Shown here: positions 9,138 to 18,869 of the stretch, piece after piece
Numbering within the stretch: position 1 is the first letter of the stretch
Layout of the letters: every line of letters starts with the position of its first letter
Source of the DNA: Stentor roeselii
Taxonomy: Eukaryota > Ciliophora > Heterotrichea > Heterotrichida > Stentoridae
Length of the DNA: 64,000 nt
Assembly (NCBI GenBank): GCA_006503475.1
Contig: RSEH01000052.1
Location: 62,001 to 126,000 of the forward strand
Reading direction: 5' to 3'
Translations under genes and position numbers: made by a program
Notes under the pieces: model-generated
Told to the model about the DNA's origin: nothing
Database searches by the model: none
The model's input: only the letters and a program-made list of their open reading frames with translations

Positions 9138-9641
9138 TTATAACACCCGGATTATTAAGTTGTTCGAATTTATTGCTTCCTCGTCTTCCTCGAAGATTTC
9201 TTTGTCGCTTATCAGCTGGCTGAATAATGGCTGGAATTCTAGTGGCTCTGATTGGAAATTTTTTAGAAAGTTTAGGAAGACTGATAGAAGAACTTTCGAG
9301 GAACGCTCTGTTTGGATTTGGAAGACTAGACTACGAAGGCTGTCGTCTAGGATTCCTTCGGTTAGTGCCAGGTCAAGTCTTTCGTTATGGCTAAGTTTTT
9401 CATATCTTGGAATAGAAGATTTGTCAAGTCTCAAAAAAATCAATCTAAATATATGATCGTTCAAATAAACCTGAAGTTCTTCAGGTGAGTCAATTAAACC
9501 TTTTATTGTCTGATAAGCAAAAGCAATAGGATCCCTTCTCGAAGTCCCATAAACATGTTCAGTTTCCCTCGACAAATTTTTCATCCTAGGCAAAGTCAAA
9601 GGAGCAGCGGTAGTAACTCCAGGAACATACCAATGTTTCAT
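9138..9641 (-). CDS. Protein of unknown function
   Basis: A 167-residue frame with ATG after TATAATTTAA, 24 bp downstream of ARL2 on the same strand. It is soluble and largely helical, acidic toward the end (EIFEEDEEA), with no membrane segment or named domain. I do not recognise the family. The composition is ordinary for the window, so it is likely a real gene. Confidence 0.65.
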   Translation of the reverse strand: MKHWYVPGVTTAAPLTLPRMKNLSRETEHVYGTSRRDPIAFAYQTIKGLIDSPEELQVYLNDHIFRLIFLRLDKSSIPRYEKLSHNERLDLALTEGILDDSLRSLVFQIQTERSSKVLLSVFLNFLKNFQSEPLEFQPLFSQLISDKEIFEEDEEAINSNNLIIRVL

Positions 9642-9665
9642 TTAAATTATATTGAATCCTGTTAA

Positions 9666-10220
9666 CTAGTCCATCATAAAAATCCTGGCGGCAATATCTC
9701 CAACAATCCAATTAATCCCTTCCAAAAGTCCCTCTCCAGTGACTGCGCTGCAAGGTACAACAGCCCAATGCCTTGTCTGAAAATTATCCAACTGTAGAAA
9801 CTCTTTGATTTCTTCCAACGTGAGAGCTCCAGCAAGGTCTTGTTTATTGCAAAAGACTAAAAGTGAAGCGCCAGCGAGTCTTTCTTGCAGCAGAAGCTGG
9901 TGCAGTTCACGTCTGCAGTCTTCCAGTCGAATTTTATCACCTGAGTCAACAACCCACACGAGGCCGTCAGTTTGTTCGAAGTAGTTTCGCCAGTAAGAAC
10001 GAATTGTTGTTTGCCCGCCCACGTCCCAGACGTTTAGTTTGTAGCCTTGGTACTCGAGAGTCTTGATGTTGAAACCTAGGGTTGGACTTATACTTGATAT
10101 ATCTTCACCGTTGTACTTTTTTAATATTGTGGTCTTTCCGGCGTTGTCAAGTCCGAGCATTAAGAGACGAACTTCTCTTTCTTTTTCTTTTGTTTTTTTT
10201 AGAATGGTTAACAGGCCCAT
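9666..10220 (-). CDS. ARL2: ARF-like small GTPase ARL2
   Basis: The 184-residue protein opens [16 protein letters not shown], almost the animal ARL2 N-terminus, and has all GTPase motifs: P-loop GLDNAGKT, switch I Thr (SPTLGF), WDVGGQ, NKQD (as CNKQD) and SAVTGE. ARL2 binds the tubulin-folding cofactor D and the effectors BART and PDE6D and controls tubulin assembly and release of lipidated cargo. G2 is present, but ARL2 is normally not myristoylated. No intron is seen. CFAP36, whose BART-like domain binds ARL3-type GTPases, lies 30 kb away. Confidence 0.93.
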   Translation of the reverse strand: MGLLTILKKTKEKEREVRLLMLGLDNAGKTTILKKYNGEDISSISPTLGFNIKTLEYQGYKLNVWDVGGQTTIRSYWRNYFEQTDGLVWVVDSGDKIRLEDCRRELHQLLLQERLAGASLLVFCNKQDLAGALTLEEIKEFLQLDNFQTRHWAVVPCSAVTGEGLLEGINWIVGDIAARIFMMD

Positions 10221-10327
10221 TATTAGAGATTAGATCAGATTAGCAGTAAAAAGAATGATATAACTGGTTGAAAACAAGTGACTTATGATGAGGTTTACTG
10301 ATGAGTTATTAATTTGGTAACCATTAT

Positions 10328-11653
10328 TTATACTTTTGAGTCTAATATCGCGATTTTCGCCTTAATCGAATCAACTATCAGGGAATTCACTTGATCAGAG
10401 ACTTCCAAAGATTTCGAGTTCAAAGGACTGAGTAGGCCAATTTTTATTTCACTTTTTCTTACTTCTTTTTCGATTTTCTCTAATTTTTTCTGAAGTGTTT
10501 TTCTTTGCTGAGGACTTGAAACTGAGACCAAGTCATCTTCAGTGATCGGGTTCAAATAACTACTGCTTAAACTTCTTTTTCGCGCAAGTCTGAACTCTTG
10601 GATGTAGTCTTTTATCACTATTTCCTTCTTCGAAGCCTTTTTCGGAACCATCGGGTTTTCTTTGAATTTTTTCGAGTTCTGAGAATATGTTTTTTCAAGT
10701 CGAGCAAAAGAATTATCAAAATATTGTTTAAAAGGTGAAGGATTTTCCAGTTTCGCTTTAATAAGAATCATTTCTTTCTGTTTTAAGGAATCAATTGAAG
10801 GCGTGTAAACATCTTTAACAATTTCTGAATATTTTTTCTTTTTTTCAAACATTTCCTTTTTTATCTGGTGTTTTTGCTTTGATTCTTCAGCTTGAGACTG
10901 GTTTTCTTCGATGATTTTTATCAGAAATTTTGACTTTTTATATGGTTTTGATTGACTTGCGTAAATTCTTGACCTGGAATGGTCTGATAAAGCTTTATCA
11001 AATTCTCTTGCATGTTCTTTAAGCTGTTCATAATTAAAAGGCTTGAAAAGTTCATGTTTTTTCCTGAGTTCTTCTTTTCTCTTCTCAAGTTCAGGCATTT
11101 CGAAGTTCGCGATGAAGTTTTCTTCAAGTCTTTTGTAAAGAGGAGCTTGAGAATAAGCTTTTCTAGGATCACGTTCAGCTAATTCTTTCATGAACTTCAA
11201 GTTGTTTTTTCTTTCCTTTGATTTTTCTTGTAGAGAAAGAAGTTGTTGATGTTTTTTCCTGGCAATCTCTTGAATTTCTTCTTGTTTTAGTCTTTGTTCT
11301 TCTTCATCTTCTTCGGCAAAGAGATTTTCTCTGATTTCTTCTCGGTATTCAAGTCTTTGTTTTCGTTCTTTTTGGTCTCTTGCAAGTTTTTTCACGAATT
11401 CTTTGCTTTCTTGGACTTTGTCTTTGAATTCACTAAGATATTGCTTTTGGTCGAATCGATAAGAGTTTTTTTGGCTACTTTGAGAATCTTCAGTAAATCT
11501 CTTTTTTGAGAGTTTTTTAAGATTAGTGATTTTTGATGACTTGAAGTTGTTTTTCCAGTTTTCCTCAGATTTCTTTATAATTTCAGAGACAGATTCTTTG
11601 GTTGACTTGGCTTGCAACTTTTCGAAGACTTTAGAGAGATGTAACTGAGCCAT
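10328..11653 (-). CDS. Highly charged coiled-coil protein
   Basis: A 441-residue protein rich in Lys, Glu and Arg with long helical stretches (about 60-170, 180-280 and 370-415) and no membrane segment. The segment ERDPRKAYSQAPLYKRLEENF may be a conserved core, but I cannot name a family. The pattern suits a cytoskeletal, basal-body or axonemal protein; that is inference only. It ends 107 bp before the ARL2 start and begins 13 bp after the stop of the cyclase-like gene. Confidence 0.7.
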   Translation of the reverse strand: MAQLHLSKVFEKLQAKSTKESVSEIIKKSEENWKNNFKSSKITNLKKLSKKRFTEDSQSSQKNSYRFDQKQYLSEFKDKVQESKEFVKKLARDQKERKQRLEYREEIRENLFAEEDEEEQRLKQEEIQEIARKKHQQLLSLQEKSKERKNNLKFMKELAERDPRKAYSQAPLYKRLEENFIANFEMPELEKRKEELRKKHELFKPFNYEQLKEHAREFDKALSDHSRSRIYASQSKPYKKSKFLIKIIEENQSQAEESKQKHQIKKEMFEKKKKYSEIVKDVYTPSIDSLKQKEMILIKAKLENPSPFKQYFDNSFARLEKTYSQNSKKFKENPMVPKKASKKEIVIKDYIQEFRLARKRSLSSSYLNPITEDDLVSVSSPQQRKTLQKKLEKIEKEVRKSEIKIGLLSPLNSKSLEVSDQVNSLIVDSIKAKIAILDSKV

Positions 11654-11666
11654 TGATGAATAATAA

Positions 11667-14165
11667 CTAAAAATAATTATCTAAAAGTTTCCTGGCTTTT
11701 TCTTTCTCCCACTCTTCGGGGGGTTTTCCTTTATGACTTTCGATAAAAGCTTTAATTGTAAGACTAGGTCCATCTTCTGGTTTCCTGTCAAGAGCTTTTT
11801 TTAAGTACTGAAGGGCTTCTTCCCACTGCCCTGAGATGTAGTCGACATAAGCATGTCTGAATGGGTCCAAAAAGTCAGATTCAATTCCTTTTTGCAGTCC
11901 AATGATATCAGAATCAAGTGTAAACATATAATCAACTCCTTTATGCTGAAAGTTCTCGACATTCACAGAATCAAGTTCAGGGAGTTTAATCAAATGTCCG
12001 ATGATATGACCTTCAGGTTCAGAGAGTTCATTATAAACGATGTCAAAAGTGTAAATACCGAACTCTGCCTGCAGATAGTCGATTGTTACTGTGTCGATTC
12101 TTCTGCAGCAGGTCTTTGCCTTAATTGAGAGGTAGCCGTAATAGTCCTCCGTCATCAAGATGGTCACTCGGTATCGGTCTATCGCTTGAAGAAGGTCATT
12201 TGCTAAGAATATATGAGGACTTAAGTAGGATGCGTCGATTTTCAGGTCAGAACCGATCACTCCTTCAATCGCCCACCCGACATGCAGCCCTGCAGAGATT
12301 TTCACGTTGTATTCTTGACCCATGTTTGTAGAGATCTTTGGATGGTTGATATAGTTAATCAGATCTAAAGACCTATGTATCTCTGAAATAATCTTAATCA
12401 AAGCGACAAGTGCTCTATTAGCTAGATCCGTTCTCTGCATAGCTGGGTTCGACAGATCATCTTCCTCTGTATCCTTTTCCATCATTTCAGGAAGTTTCCA
12501 AACTAAAGTAAACTGTCCATCACTTGACCTAGCCACAACGCCCGACCAGAACTTTGCACAGTTATGCACAATATAGCAAATCTTATTGAAAAAAAGAGTG
12601 ATTTCATCATCTAAACATTCTGTGATTCTCGCAAAGTTGTTGATTTTTAAAACACATATAACCAGAGACACCTTATTTCCTGGTCTCATCAAATTCAGCT
12701 CACCTTCTCCACTCATAATATTCTTTGAGAGAATCTCGCATCCGTCTTCACCAAAACTCACTTGAAGTAATGTGCTTATTTTTTCTACTGTTGCTTGAAG
12801 CTGGTGGTGGTCATCTTCTGGTTTCTCGTTGAACTCGAACTTGTCTTCAATTCTATCTTCTTGAGTTTCTTCTAACTTTTTTAAAGGGTCATCAGCAAGA
12901 GATTTAATAATAAGAATCATTTTGGTGATAGGAACAATAACAATTTTGTGAGTATCAACAGTAAAGGTAACACTAGCAATAGCTAAAATAAAGCCAATAA
13001 AAACAGTAACAATAATACTAAAAGTAGCAACTTGTCTATTCATACTTGAAGTATCAAACCGTGAATAAACCTGAATATTTTCACAATAATCACTGCAGTC
13101 ACTAGGACTATAATAATAAAGTTGCATTTCTGAGTCTCTCAACTCACAGTCATCAGGAACACTTTTGCCAGAACAGTCAGAATCATAGTCCCAAAGTACT
13201 TTATCTTTCTGATTTCTGACTTCGTAAATATCTTCTATTTCTCCTGATTGTAAAAAGTTAGTGGACCGAAACCAGAGCATTGGATAAATGACTGAAGAAC
13301 CGTCGGATTCTTGACTGGACTTTGAGTACCTGTAGACCACATCAGACCAGCAGTTCGAATCCAAGATCCATCCAGTCTTCGGCCCGTACTTGGTTGATTC
13401 AGTGAAGTTACTTGAGCTTCTTCCTATCCAAAACAAGTACTGAAGTCCATAGTATCCTGAGTTGTCATCTTCATTCACCTGCATAATCGGCACAAAGATG
13501 ATCATTAGAAGGACAACGATGATGACTCTTCTCGTAATCACATCCGATAACTTCTTGCCTAGTCTATCCGGGTCCATTTCTCTGTTCATCGCAGCTTGTC
13601 TTGCAGTTTTAGCTTGTCTTTGCACTTCTTTAAGTCGTTGTTCCTGCTCTTCAGTTTCTCTCTTTGTGAAGTACTTGTAAAGTTTTACTATTCTCACAAG
13701 TCGAATGAGCCTGAAACTTTTTAATACTTTAGAAGCGATTCCTTGAGCATTGACAGGAACACTTGTTGTATCAAGGGTCACGTCTGCTGTTGTTGAAGTT
13801 CCACCGAAGAGAGCGATGAAAGGGTCGATCATCCAAGGAATATCAAGGACGAGCGAAATGGATGCCACGATATCAAGCCAGAAGAAAAATGAGTATTTGT
13901 AGTCGTCTACCACTAGAGATGTCAGAAAGATCTCGATGATGAAAAGGCACAAAATTATGATGAATGATATGAAAAAATAGTTGTCCGCCAGTTTGGTTGT
14001 CGCCACTAAACGAATGTCATCACCGAATAAAGCCCATAAGGTTACCATTGTCATCACTAGAATGACCCACTTGTCGTCGATGAAGTCTCGGACTTTTTGT
14101 CTTAACTTGATTTCGTCACCTTCTGACTTGTTTTTCTTTGCTGGAGTTGGGGTTTTGGATTTCAT
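11667..14165 (-). CDS. Voltage-sensor-like membrane protein with degenerate class III cyclase domain
   Basis: The 832-residue protein has S1-S3 helices (about 33-49, 64-86, 92-115) and an S4-like helix at 150-166 (FRLIRLVRIVKLYKYF, basic residue every third position). Next come a helix near 213-230, an extracellular Cys-containing loop, a helix near 385-405, and a class III nucleotidyl cyclase domain at about 490-690. The second metal Asp is kept (SSDGQF). The first is replaced: LKINNF where FaDIvgF is expected. The substrate/transition-state motif VNxAxRL reads IFLANDLL. The domain is therefore probably inactive. A short acidic, helical tail (YVDYISGQWEEALQYL) ends the protein. Ciliates use channel-cyclase fusions; this would be a regulatory paralogue. 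Confidence 0.8.
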   Translation of the reverse strand: MKSKTPTPAKKNKSEGDEIKLRQKVRDFIDDKWVILVMTMVTLWALFGDDIRLVATTKLADNYFFISFIIILCLFIIEIFLTSLVVDDYKYSFFFWLDIVASISLVLDIPWMIDPFIALFGGTSTTADVTLDTTSVPVNAQGIASKVLKSFRLIRLVRIVKLYKYFTKRETEEQEQRLKEVQRQAKTARQAAMNREMDPDRLGKKLSDVITRRVIIVVLLMIIFVPIMQVNEDDNSGYYGLQYLFWIGRSSSNFTESTKYGPKTGWILDSNCWSDVVYRYSKSSQESDGSSVIYPMLWFRSTNFLQSGEIEDIYEVRNQKDKVLWDYDSDCSGKSVPDDCELRDSEMQLYYYSPSDCSDYCENIQVYSRFDTSSMNRQVATFSIIVTVFIGFILAIASVTFTVDTHKIVIVPITKMILIIKSLADDPLKKLEETQEDRIEDKFEFNEKPEDDHHQLQATVEKISTLLQVSFGEDGCEILSKNIMSGEGELNLMRPGNKVSLVICVLKINNFARITECLDDEITLFFNKICYIVHNCAKFWSGVVARSSDGQFTLVWKLPEMMEKDTEEDDLSNPAMQRTDLANRALVALIKIISEIHRSLDLINYINHPKISTNMGQEYNVKISAGLHVGWAIEGVIGSDLKIDASYLSPHIFLANDLLQAIDRYRVTILMTEDYYGYLSIKAKTCCRRIDTVTIDYLQAEFGIYTFDIVYNELSEPEGHIIGHLIKLPELDSVNVENFQHKGVDYMFTLDSDIIGLQKGIESDFLDPFRHAYVDYISGQWEEALQYLKKALDRKPEDGPSLTIKAFIESHKGKPPEEWEKEKARKLLDNYF

Positions 14166-14765
14166 GGGATTATTAAGTAGATATATTTTTTGTTTAGTTT
14201 TATTTAGAGTTTAATTAGTTGAAGGATTAAGTCACTTATAATTAAGTAATTATCCCACAATTCCTTAAGTCTTAAAAAGAGAGTAAAGTGTGATAATATA
14301 TTGAATTTTAAAAAATTTAGCTTCACTATACCAAGCCTTGCAAGTATTATTTATTTTTTAATTATAGTCAAATTTATAAGATGATATTATATCGATACTG
14401 AAGGATATTTCGAATAGAAACTATGTAAATAACTATTTATATTAAGTGATATAATTTAAGATCAGCAGTTAAATAAATTAAGATGAAGGACACTACAATG
14501 ATGGGATTAGGTTTGAAAATTAAGTGATTAAATGAGATTTGATTAATAATTTGATCAAGATTTAAAAGAAAAGAATAAATATTCAATCTTTATTTTTTAA
14601 TAGTTAGTTTATAACCACCTATTAAGTTTCTCATATGCTTTAGTTAGTACTAAGTTAGAATTTTTACTTCAAACTTGATACACACTTTGAACAATTCCAA
14701 TCATTCCATGACTCAAAAATTTTATAATCCTTAAATACATTAAATCTCTTAATAATAATTGAAGA
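14166..14765. other. A/T-rich non-coding gap
   Basis: 600 bp upstream of the cyclase-like gene and downstream of the next minus-strand gene. No frame, RNA gene or repeat is visible; it should hold the promoter of the cyclase-like gene. Confidence 0.6.
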
Positions 14766-15182
14766 CTAAAGTTTCTTACGTTTAGAGTGGAAAAAAGAAG
14801 AAACCTTATGAAGTGACCCATTATCTTGAAAGATTGAATAAGTCCTCATTTGTTTCTTTGAAGAATTTGAGTAATTATTAGAACTTGCCATACCCTGAAC
14901 CTCAGGAGCCGAATGTTTAAAATAGCTGCTTTTAAAACGACTTTTTACTGAACCATTCAAAGAAATTCTCAAATTATTTTCCAATGAATTTGGCTCACCC
15001 CTGATCTTCCCAGATTTTCTAAAAGTTCTGAAATTCTGAATATTCTTCAACAAAACATCTCGGAAAGATCCCTCAGAAAAATCCAAAGATCGATGGACAT
15101 GACTTGGTTTCCTTTGAATCTTTTTAAAAGACTTCGGTGCAAGTTCAGGTGCAATTTCGTAAAGTCTGTTAATGTCAATCAT
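14766..15182 (-). CDS. Small basic protein of unknown function
   Basis: 138 residues from the ATG at 15182, which follows a TTATATTTTTATT leader. A longer start at 15230 would run into the leader of the divergent gene, so I reject it. The protein is rich in Ser, Lys and Phe with no domain I recognise (SHVHRSLDFSEGSFRDVLLKNI near the start). It is divergent from the gene at 15253, with 70 bp shared. Confidence 0.6.
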   Translation of the reverse strand: MIDINRLYEIAPELAPKSFKKIQRKPSHVHRSLDFSEGSFRDVLLKNIQNFRTFRKSGKIRGEPNSLENNLRISLNGSVKSRFKSSYFKHSAPEVQGMASSNNYSNSSKKQMRTYSIFQDNGSLHKVSSFFHSKRKKL

Positions 15183-15252
15183 AATAAAAATATAACAAAT
15201 CCAAATCCTTAAACTATTGTCCCTCCCCATTTACATCTTATTAACTATCAAA

Positions 15253-16200
15253 ATGATTCCAGGGATGAGCAAGCTAAAACCCAACTCCAGCTTCTCAATC
15301 GCTTCTTCTACTTCGATTTCAATTCTACCGTCTAGAGACTTCAATTCTCATCGACTAAATTCTGCTGAATTTTTGCATTTACTGCTAGATGAGCACGAAT
15401 CAAGCGACCTGGAAAAACAAGGCAGTTTTTTCAAAAAACGATCTGATGAGGATTTGGATACTATTCGTGAGTACGATTTCATTGAAGAAAACATTGGGAC
15501 CTTGAGACCTGAGCCCTGCATTTTCTGCATGAATTGCCTGGAAAATGTTGAAATTGATTTGATTGACGCTCATTCTCTCGAATGCACAAAACCTGAAGAA
15601 ACCTATGAAAAAGTCGTGGAAAAAGTTAAAACATTTTTGAACTGGGTGAGAGATTTAAAAGTTGAATGCAAAGACTGCTACCTACTACCTTTGATTTTAC
15701 TTGAAGAGACAGCTAGAAAGGTACTAGAAGACCGAAATGTAATCAAAAGTTAGGAACTTTTTGGTTGTTTCGAAAAAATCAACTCAGTGGTTAGAGATTT
15801 TAATGAGTTTCCTTTTATCTTACTTGCTGCGCAAAGATTGTCCTTGATTTGTGAAGCTTTGATTGGAGGAAATAAGGAGATCATAGTGGAACCGCCTCCA
15901 AGAATACAAATTGAGTTTATTGACAGCACTCTTCAAATAAGCAAAGCTCCAGATTCGTTTATTTCAGCTTTTTCTGATATCAGTGTCGAGTTTTCTAAAG
16001 GAAGATCAAGCCCTGCTGAATCTCCTGAGGCATTAGAAAAGTATTTTTATTCGCAGTGCATTAAAATGCGACTGAAAGACGGTGCAAACAAAATGATTTC
16101 TATGTTTGACCTTTACCAGAAATGCCTTGAAAAAGGTTTACCAGTTGAGGAATGGAAACAGTTTATTTATGAGGCTTATTTCAATAAACAAAGCACTTGA
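15253..16200 (+). CDS. Protein with a C2HC zinc-finger-like motif
   Basis: Two exons around a 15-nt intron (15739-15753) give 310 residues. After a Ser-rich N-terminus, residues about 89-115 contain CIFCMNC followed by DAHSLEC, a CxxC-x12-H-x4-C pattern like a small C2HC zinc finger. The rest is helical and conserved-looking (FLNWVRDLKVEC, LLAAQRLSLICEALIGG). Function unknown. The stop is TGA, which supports the standard code. Confidence 0.7.
15739..15753 (+). other. 15-nt intron
   Basis: GTAATCAAAAGTTAG. Splicing joins DRN to ELFGC in frame and removes a TAG. A at position 10. Confidence 0.88.
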
Positions 16201-16233
16201 CTGTTTCATATAATTTAATTAACACTTAGAATA

Positions 16234-18657
16234 TTAGATTTTGTGAGCATGTGTTATCAACAATTCAAGGAAAAGTTCTCTGTTTTCTCTTTTCATCACC
16301 GAAACCGAGTGTTTCGAGTAAAACACCTTAAAAAAATTTTTCGACAAATACGAGCTATGCAGATTGAACTTCATCTTAAGTTTAAGAAACAAAGCTAAAA
16401 CCGCTGACAATACGACCCGATTGGCTTGACTTAATCCAGCTAAAAAGCTTTCAATAATAGACATGGGAGTTTCCATATTAACAAGATTCATCAACCCATC
16501 AATGACTTTTCCTTGAATCAAAGGAAATTTCAAGTTTCTAACAAAATCCCAAAAAACCTGAATAATCTGAAACAAAGTAAAACTATTCAAATCCTGTCTT
16601 TCCTCAAGCCTCTGAACCAAAACTCCTAAATTTTCAATTTCATGTTCAGGTTCAAAGATTTCCTGCACATAATTCACCCTTTCCATACTTTCTAACAAAA
16701 AACCAAGATTTTCAGGTATTTTACCCTCTTCATTCCCTTGAAATCCACAAATCTCATCAACCGATTTTCCAATAAAAGTATCACAAATCTCAAATTTCAA
16801 TTCAACCAAATAAACAGTGCCTCCATTAACACTAACCCGAATAAAAGCCGGAAAAATATTACCCTTGATTCTAAAAGCTTTCAACAAATCCGAGTCAACA
16901 TTTAAACAAACTTCAATATCCACGGTCTGCCCGATTGACAATCGATAAGACCTCGGGACACAAGCTGTCCATTTTTCACTTTCAACCTGGAAGTCGGCAT
17001 CACAGAACCCGACATTAGCAACAGAAAACCTAAGACTTTCCCTTACTTTATACCTGACACTTTTAAAGTCAATTTGACTGCAGCTTATTTTAAGACTTGG
17101 AATCGCTCTATGATGCTCCTGGTCAATTTCATTGAAAATCTCTTGCAAGACCATTGTTTTCTTACCTTCATCCACGTTGAACCCGTGGAACTCGAAATGC
17201 GCGAAGACTGGCTTGTGGTCGCTGTGCCTCACTGACCCGCAGCAGTCATATCGAAGTAGCCTCATCGCCCCACGATATAAAATTCGGTCGCACCAGGCAG
17301 GGTCTCTGTTTAAGTTGTAATCGTCGCAGCCGAATTGAAATTTGAAAGTGGGCCAGAAGTGGATTTCGCCTTCTGAGTACTCAGGAAGGATCGCGTATGA
17401 ATCTCGTGCTCGGGTAAGTTGATCGAATTTTAAAGCGGTTTTTATGTTCTGGCTTTTTACTAAGTCTTTTATTTTACTGCTTGGCAAGTCGACTCTGTAA
17501 TTAAAATCACCGAACCATATCACTTGGTCGTGCTCGTCTATTGCAAGTTCGGAGTCTGAGAGATGGAATTTTAGGTTTTTTTGGATGAAAAAAATGTTTC
17601 GGTTCCGGTCTTGGAACTTGTCGGTGTTGTGGATTAGATGCACGTTTACTAGACAGATTGAAGTGTTGTAGATCTCGAATCGCACGCCTACGGCACCTTT
17701 ATTGCCAGCATATCCCTTCAATCCCAACTTGATAGTTTTACTCGAAATACAGCTAATAAATTTCAAATGCACATCCCTACAAAAAATCAAAGTATGAATC
17801 CCCACAAGTGACTCCTGCAAGACCTAAATAACCCTAACAGTTTTATACTCATTTCCAAAAGCACTTAAAACCTGCTGAGTAATAAACCCAGTCCACAACT
17901 GTTCTCTATTCGAGTCGCCCCAGACCTTCCCAAGAAAGCAGATTTCTTGCATTCCAACAACAATAAAATCAGGACTGACAACAGGAGCCGGGTGCATTTC
18001 GCTGATTCCTCTCAAAGCATTTCTGATATCTCCAGCAGGTTCAAGTCCTGCAGCATTCCAAGTGAAAACAAGGACATTGACAGGGACTTCCGTTGCGAAC
18101 AAATATTTTTTTCTCTGAAGGCACTCGTCGATATATGCAGTCATGATCGGTTTTCCGTAGTGATCAAAAATCAAAGACTCTGTGAAAGGAATGAATGACT
18201 TGCTGGAGAAGAAGATTTCAGGCATGTAGTCTTTGTAGTACCAGATCCATCTGTGTTTTCTTGAATAGGCGTTGAAAGGAATCGTTTGGTATCGTGAGTA
18301 GTCGTTGCAGTGACGAGTCAGGTGACGGATTATTGAGTCTTCTGCGAGGATCTCACAGATTTGTTGACAGTTTTCACCCCACATTAGTTCGAAGTTGTCT
18401 TCCTTGGGAAAGACGTGAAGCTCGAATGTTAGAGGACAGACTAAACATGTTTGGTATCCTCCTAAGATCTCTTCTTTTAGGATAAAGAGACTATGTCATC
18501 ATTACGCTTGCTCGAATGGCTTTTTACGTGAACAGACCACCAGAAAATGAGCTTCGAATTGAGTTTGAAGAAGTCTCGCCTTTCCTGGGGAGTACTGAGT
18601 GGGTGTTACGATTAAAATTTCTTCAGTTCGTCTCAGGATGCCGAAGGAATTTTCCAT
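16234..18657 (-). CDS. OCRL/INPP5B-type inositol polyphosphate 5-phosphatase
   Basis: Three exons give 797 residues. The 5-phosphatase domain (about 150-465) carries WFGDFNYRVD, PAWCDRILYRG and HSDHKPVFAHF, the metal and phosphate-binding motifs. An ASH (immunoglobulin-like) domain follows, then a RhoGAP-like helical domain at the C-terminus, as in OCRL and INPP5B. The enzyme removes the 5-phosphate of PI(4,5)P2 and works at endosomes, Golgi and cilia through Rab and clathrin-adaptor contacts. The N-terminal 100 residues may be a reduced PH-like region. No arginine finger is obvious in the RhoGAP part, as is usual in this family. Without the two introns the gene would appear as three fragments. 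Confidence 0.9.
17824..17838 (-). other. 15-nt intron (5-phosphatase gene)
   Basis: GTTAGGGTTATTTAG; joins YKT to VLQES inside the catalytic domain. Begins GTT rather than GTA. A at position 10. Confidence 0.88.
18491..18505 (-). other. 15-nt intron (5-phosphatase gene)
   Basis: GTAATGATGACATAG; joins FEQ-A-LFILKEE and removes three consecutive in-frame stops. A at position 10. Confidence 0.88.
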
Positions 18658-18869
18658 TTGTATTATTTCGCTGAGATGATGGATGTTAAAAGTAGCAGTG
18701 ATTATTAAATGACTGATTTAATATTTTTACGATTTAATGGAAGATCAAGATAAATAAGTAGTTAATAATAACTACTCGCCGATTTCAATAACTTATAAAT
18801 ATCAGAAAAAATCACTAATAACTACTAAAAACCTTCGTAAAACCATGATTCACTTAATAATCCAACCAA

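Noticed and set aside
9020-9223. 67-codon frame across the tRNA gene
   Set aside because: It covers the tRNA and has no homology; the tRNA explains the sequence.
15183-15230. Longer start of the small basic protein at 15230
   Set aside because: It would extend into the leader of the divergent gene; the ATG at 15182 has the usual A/T leader.
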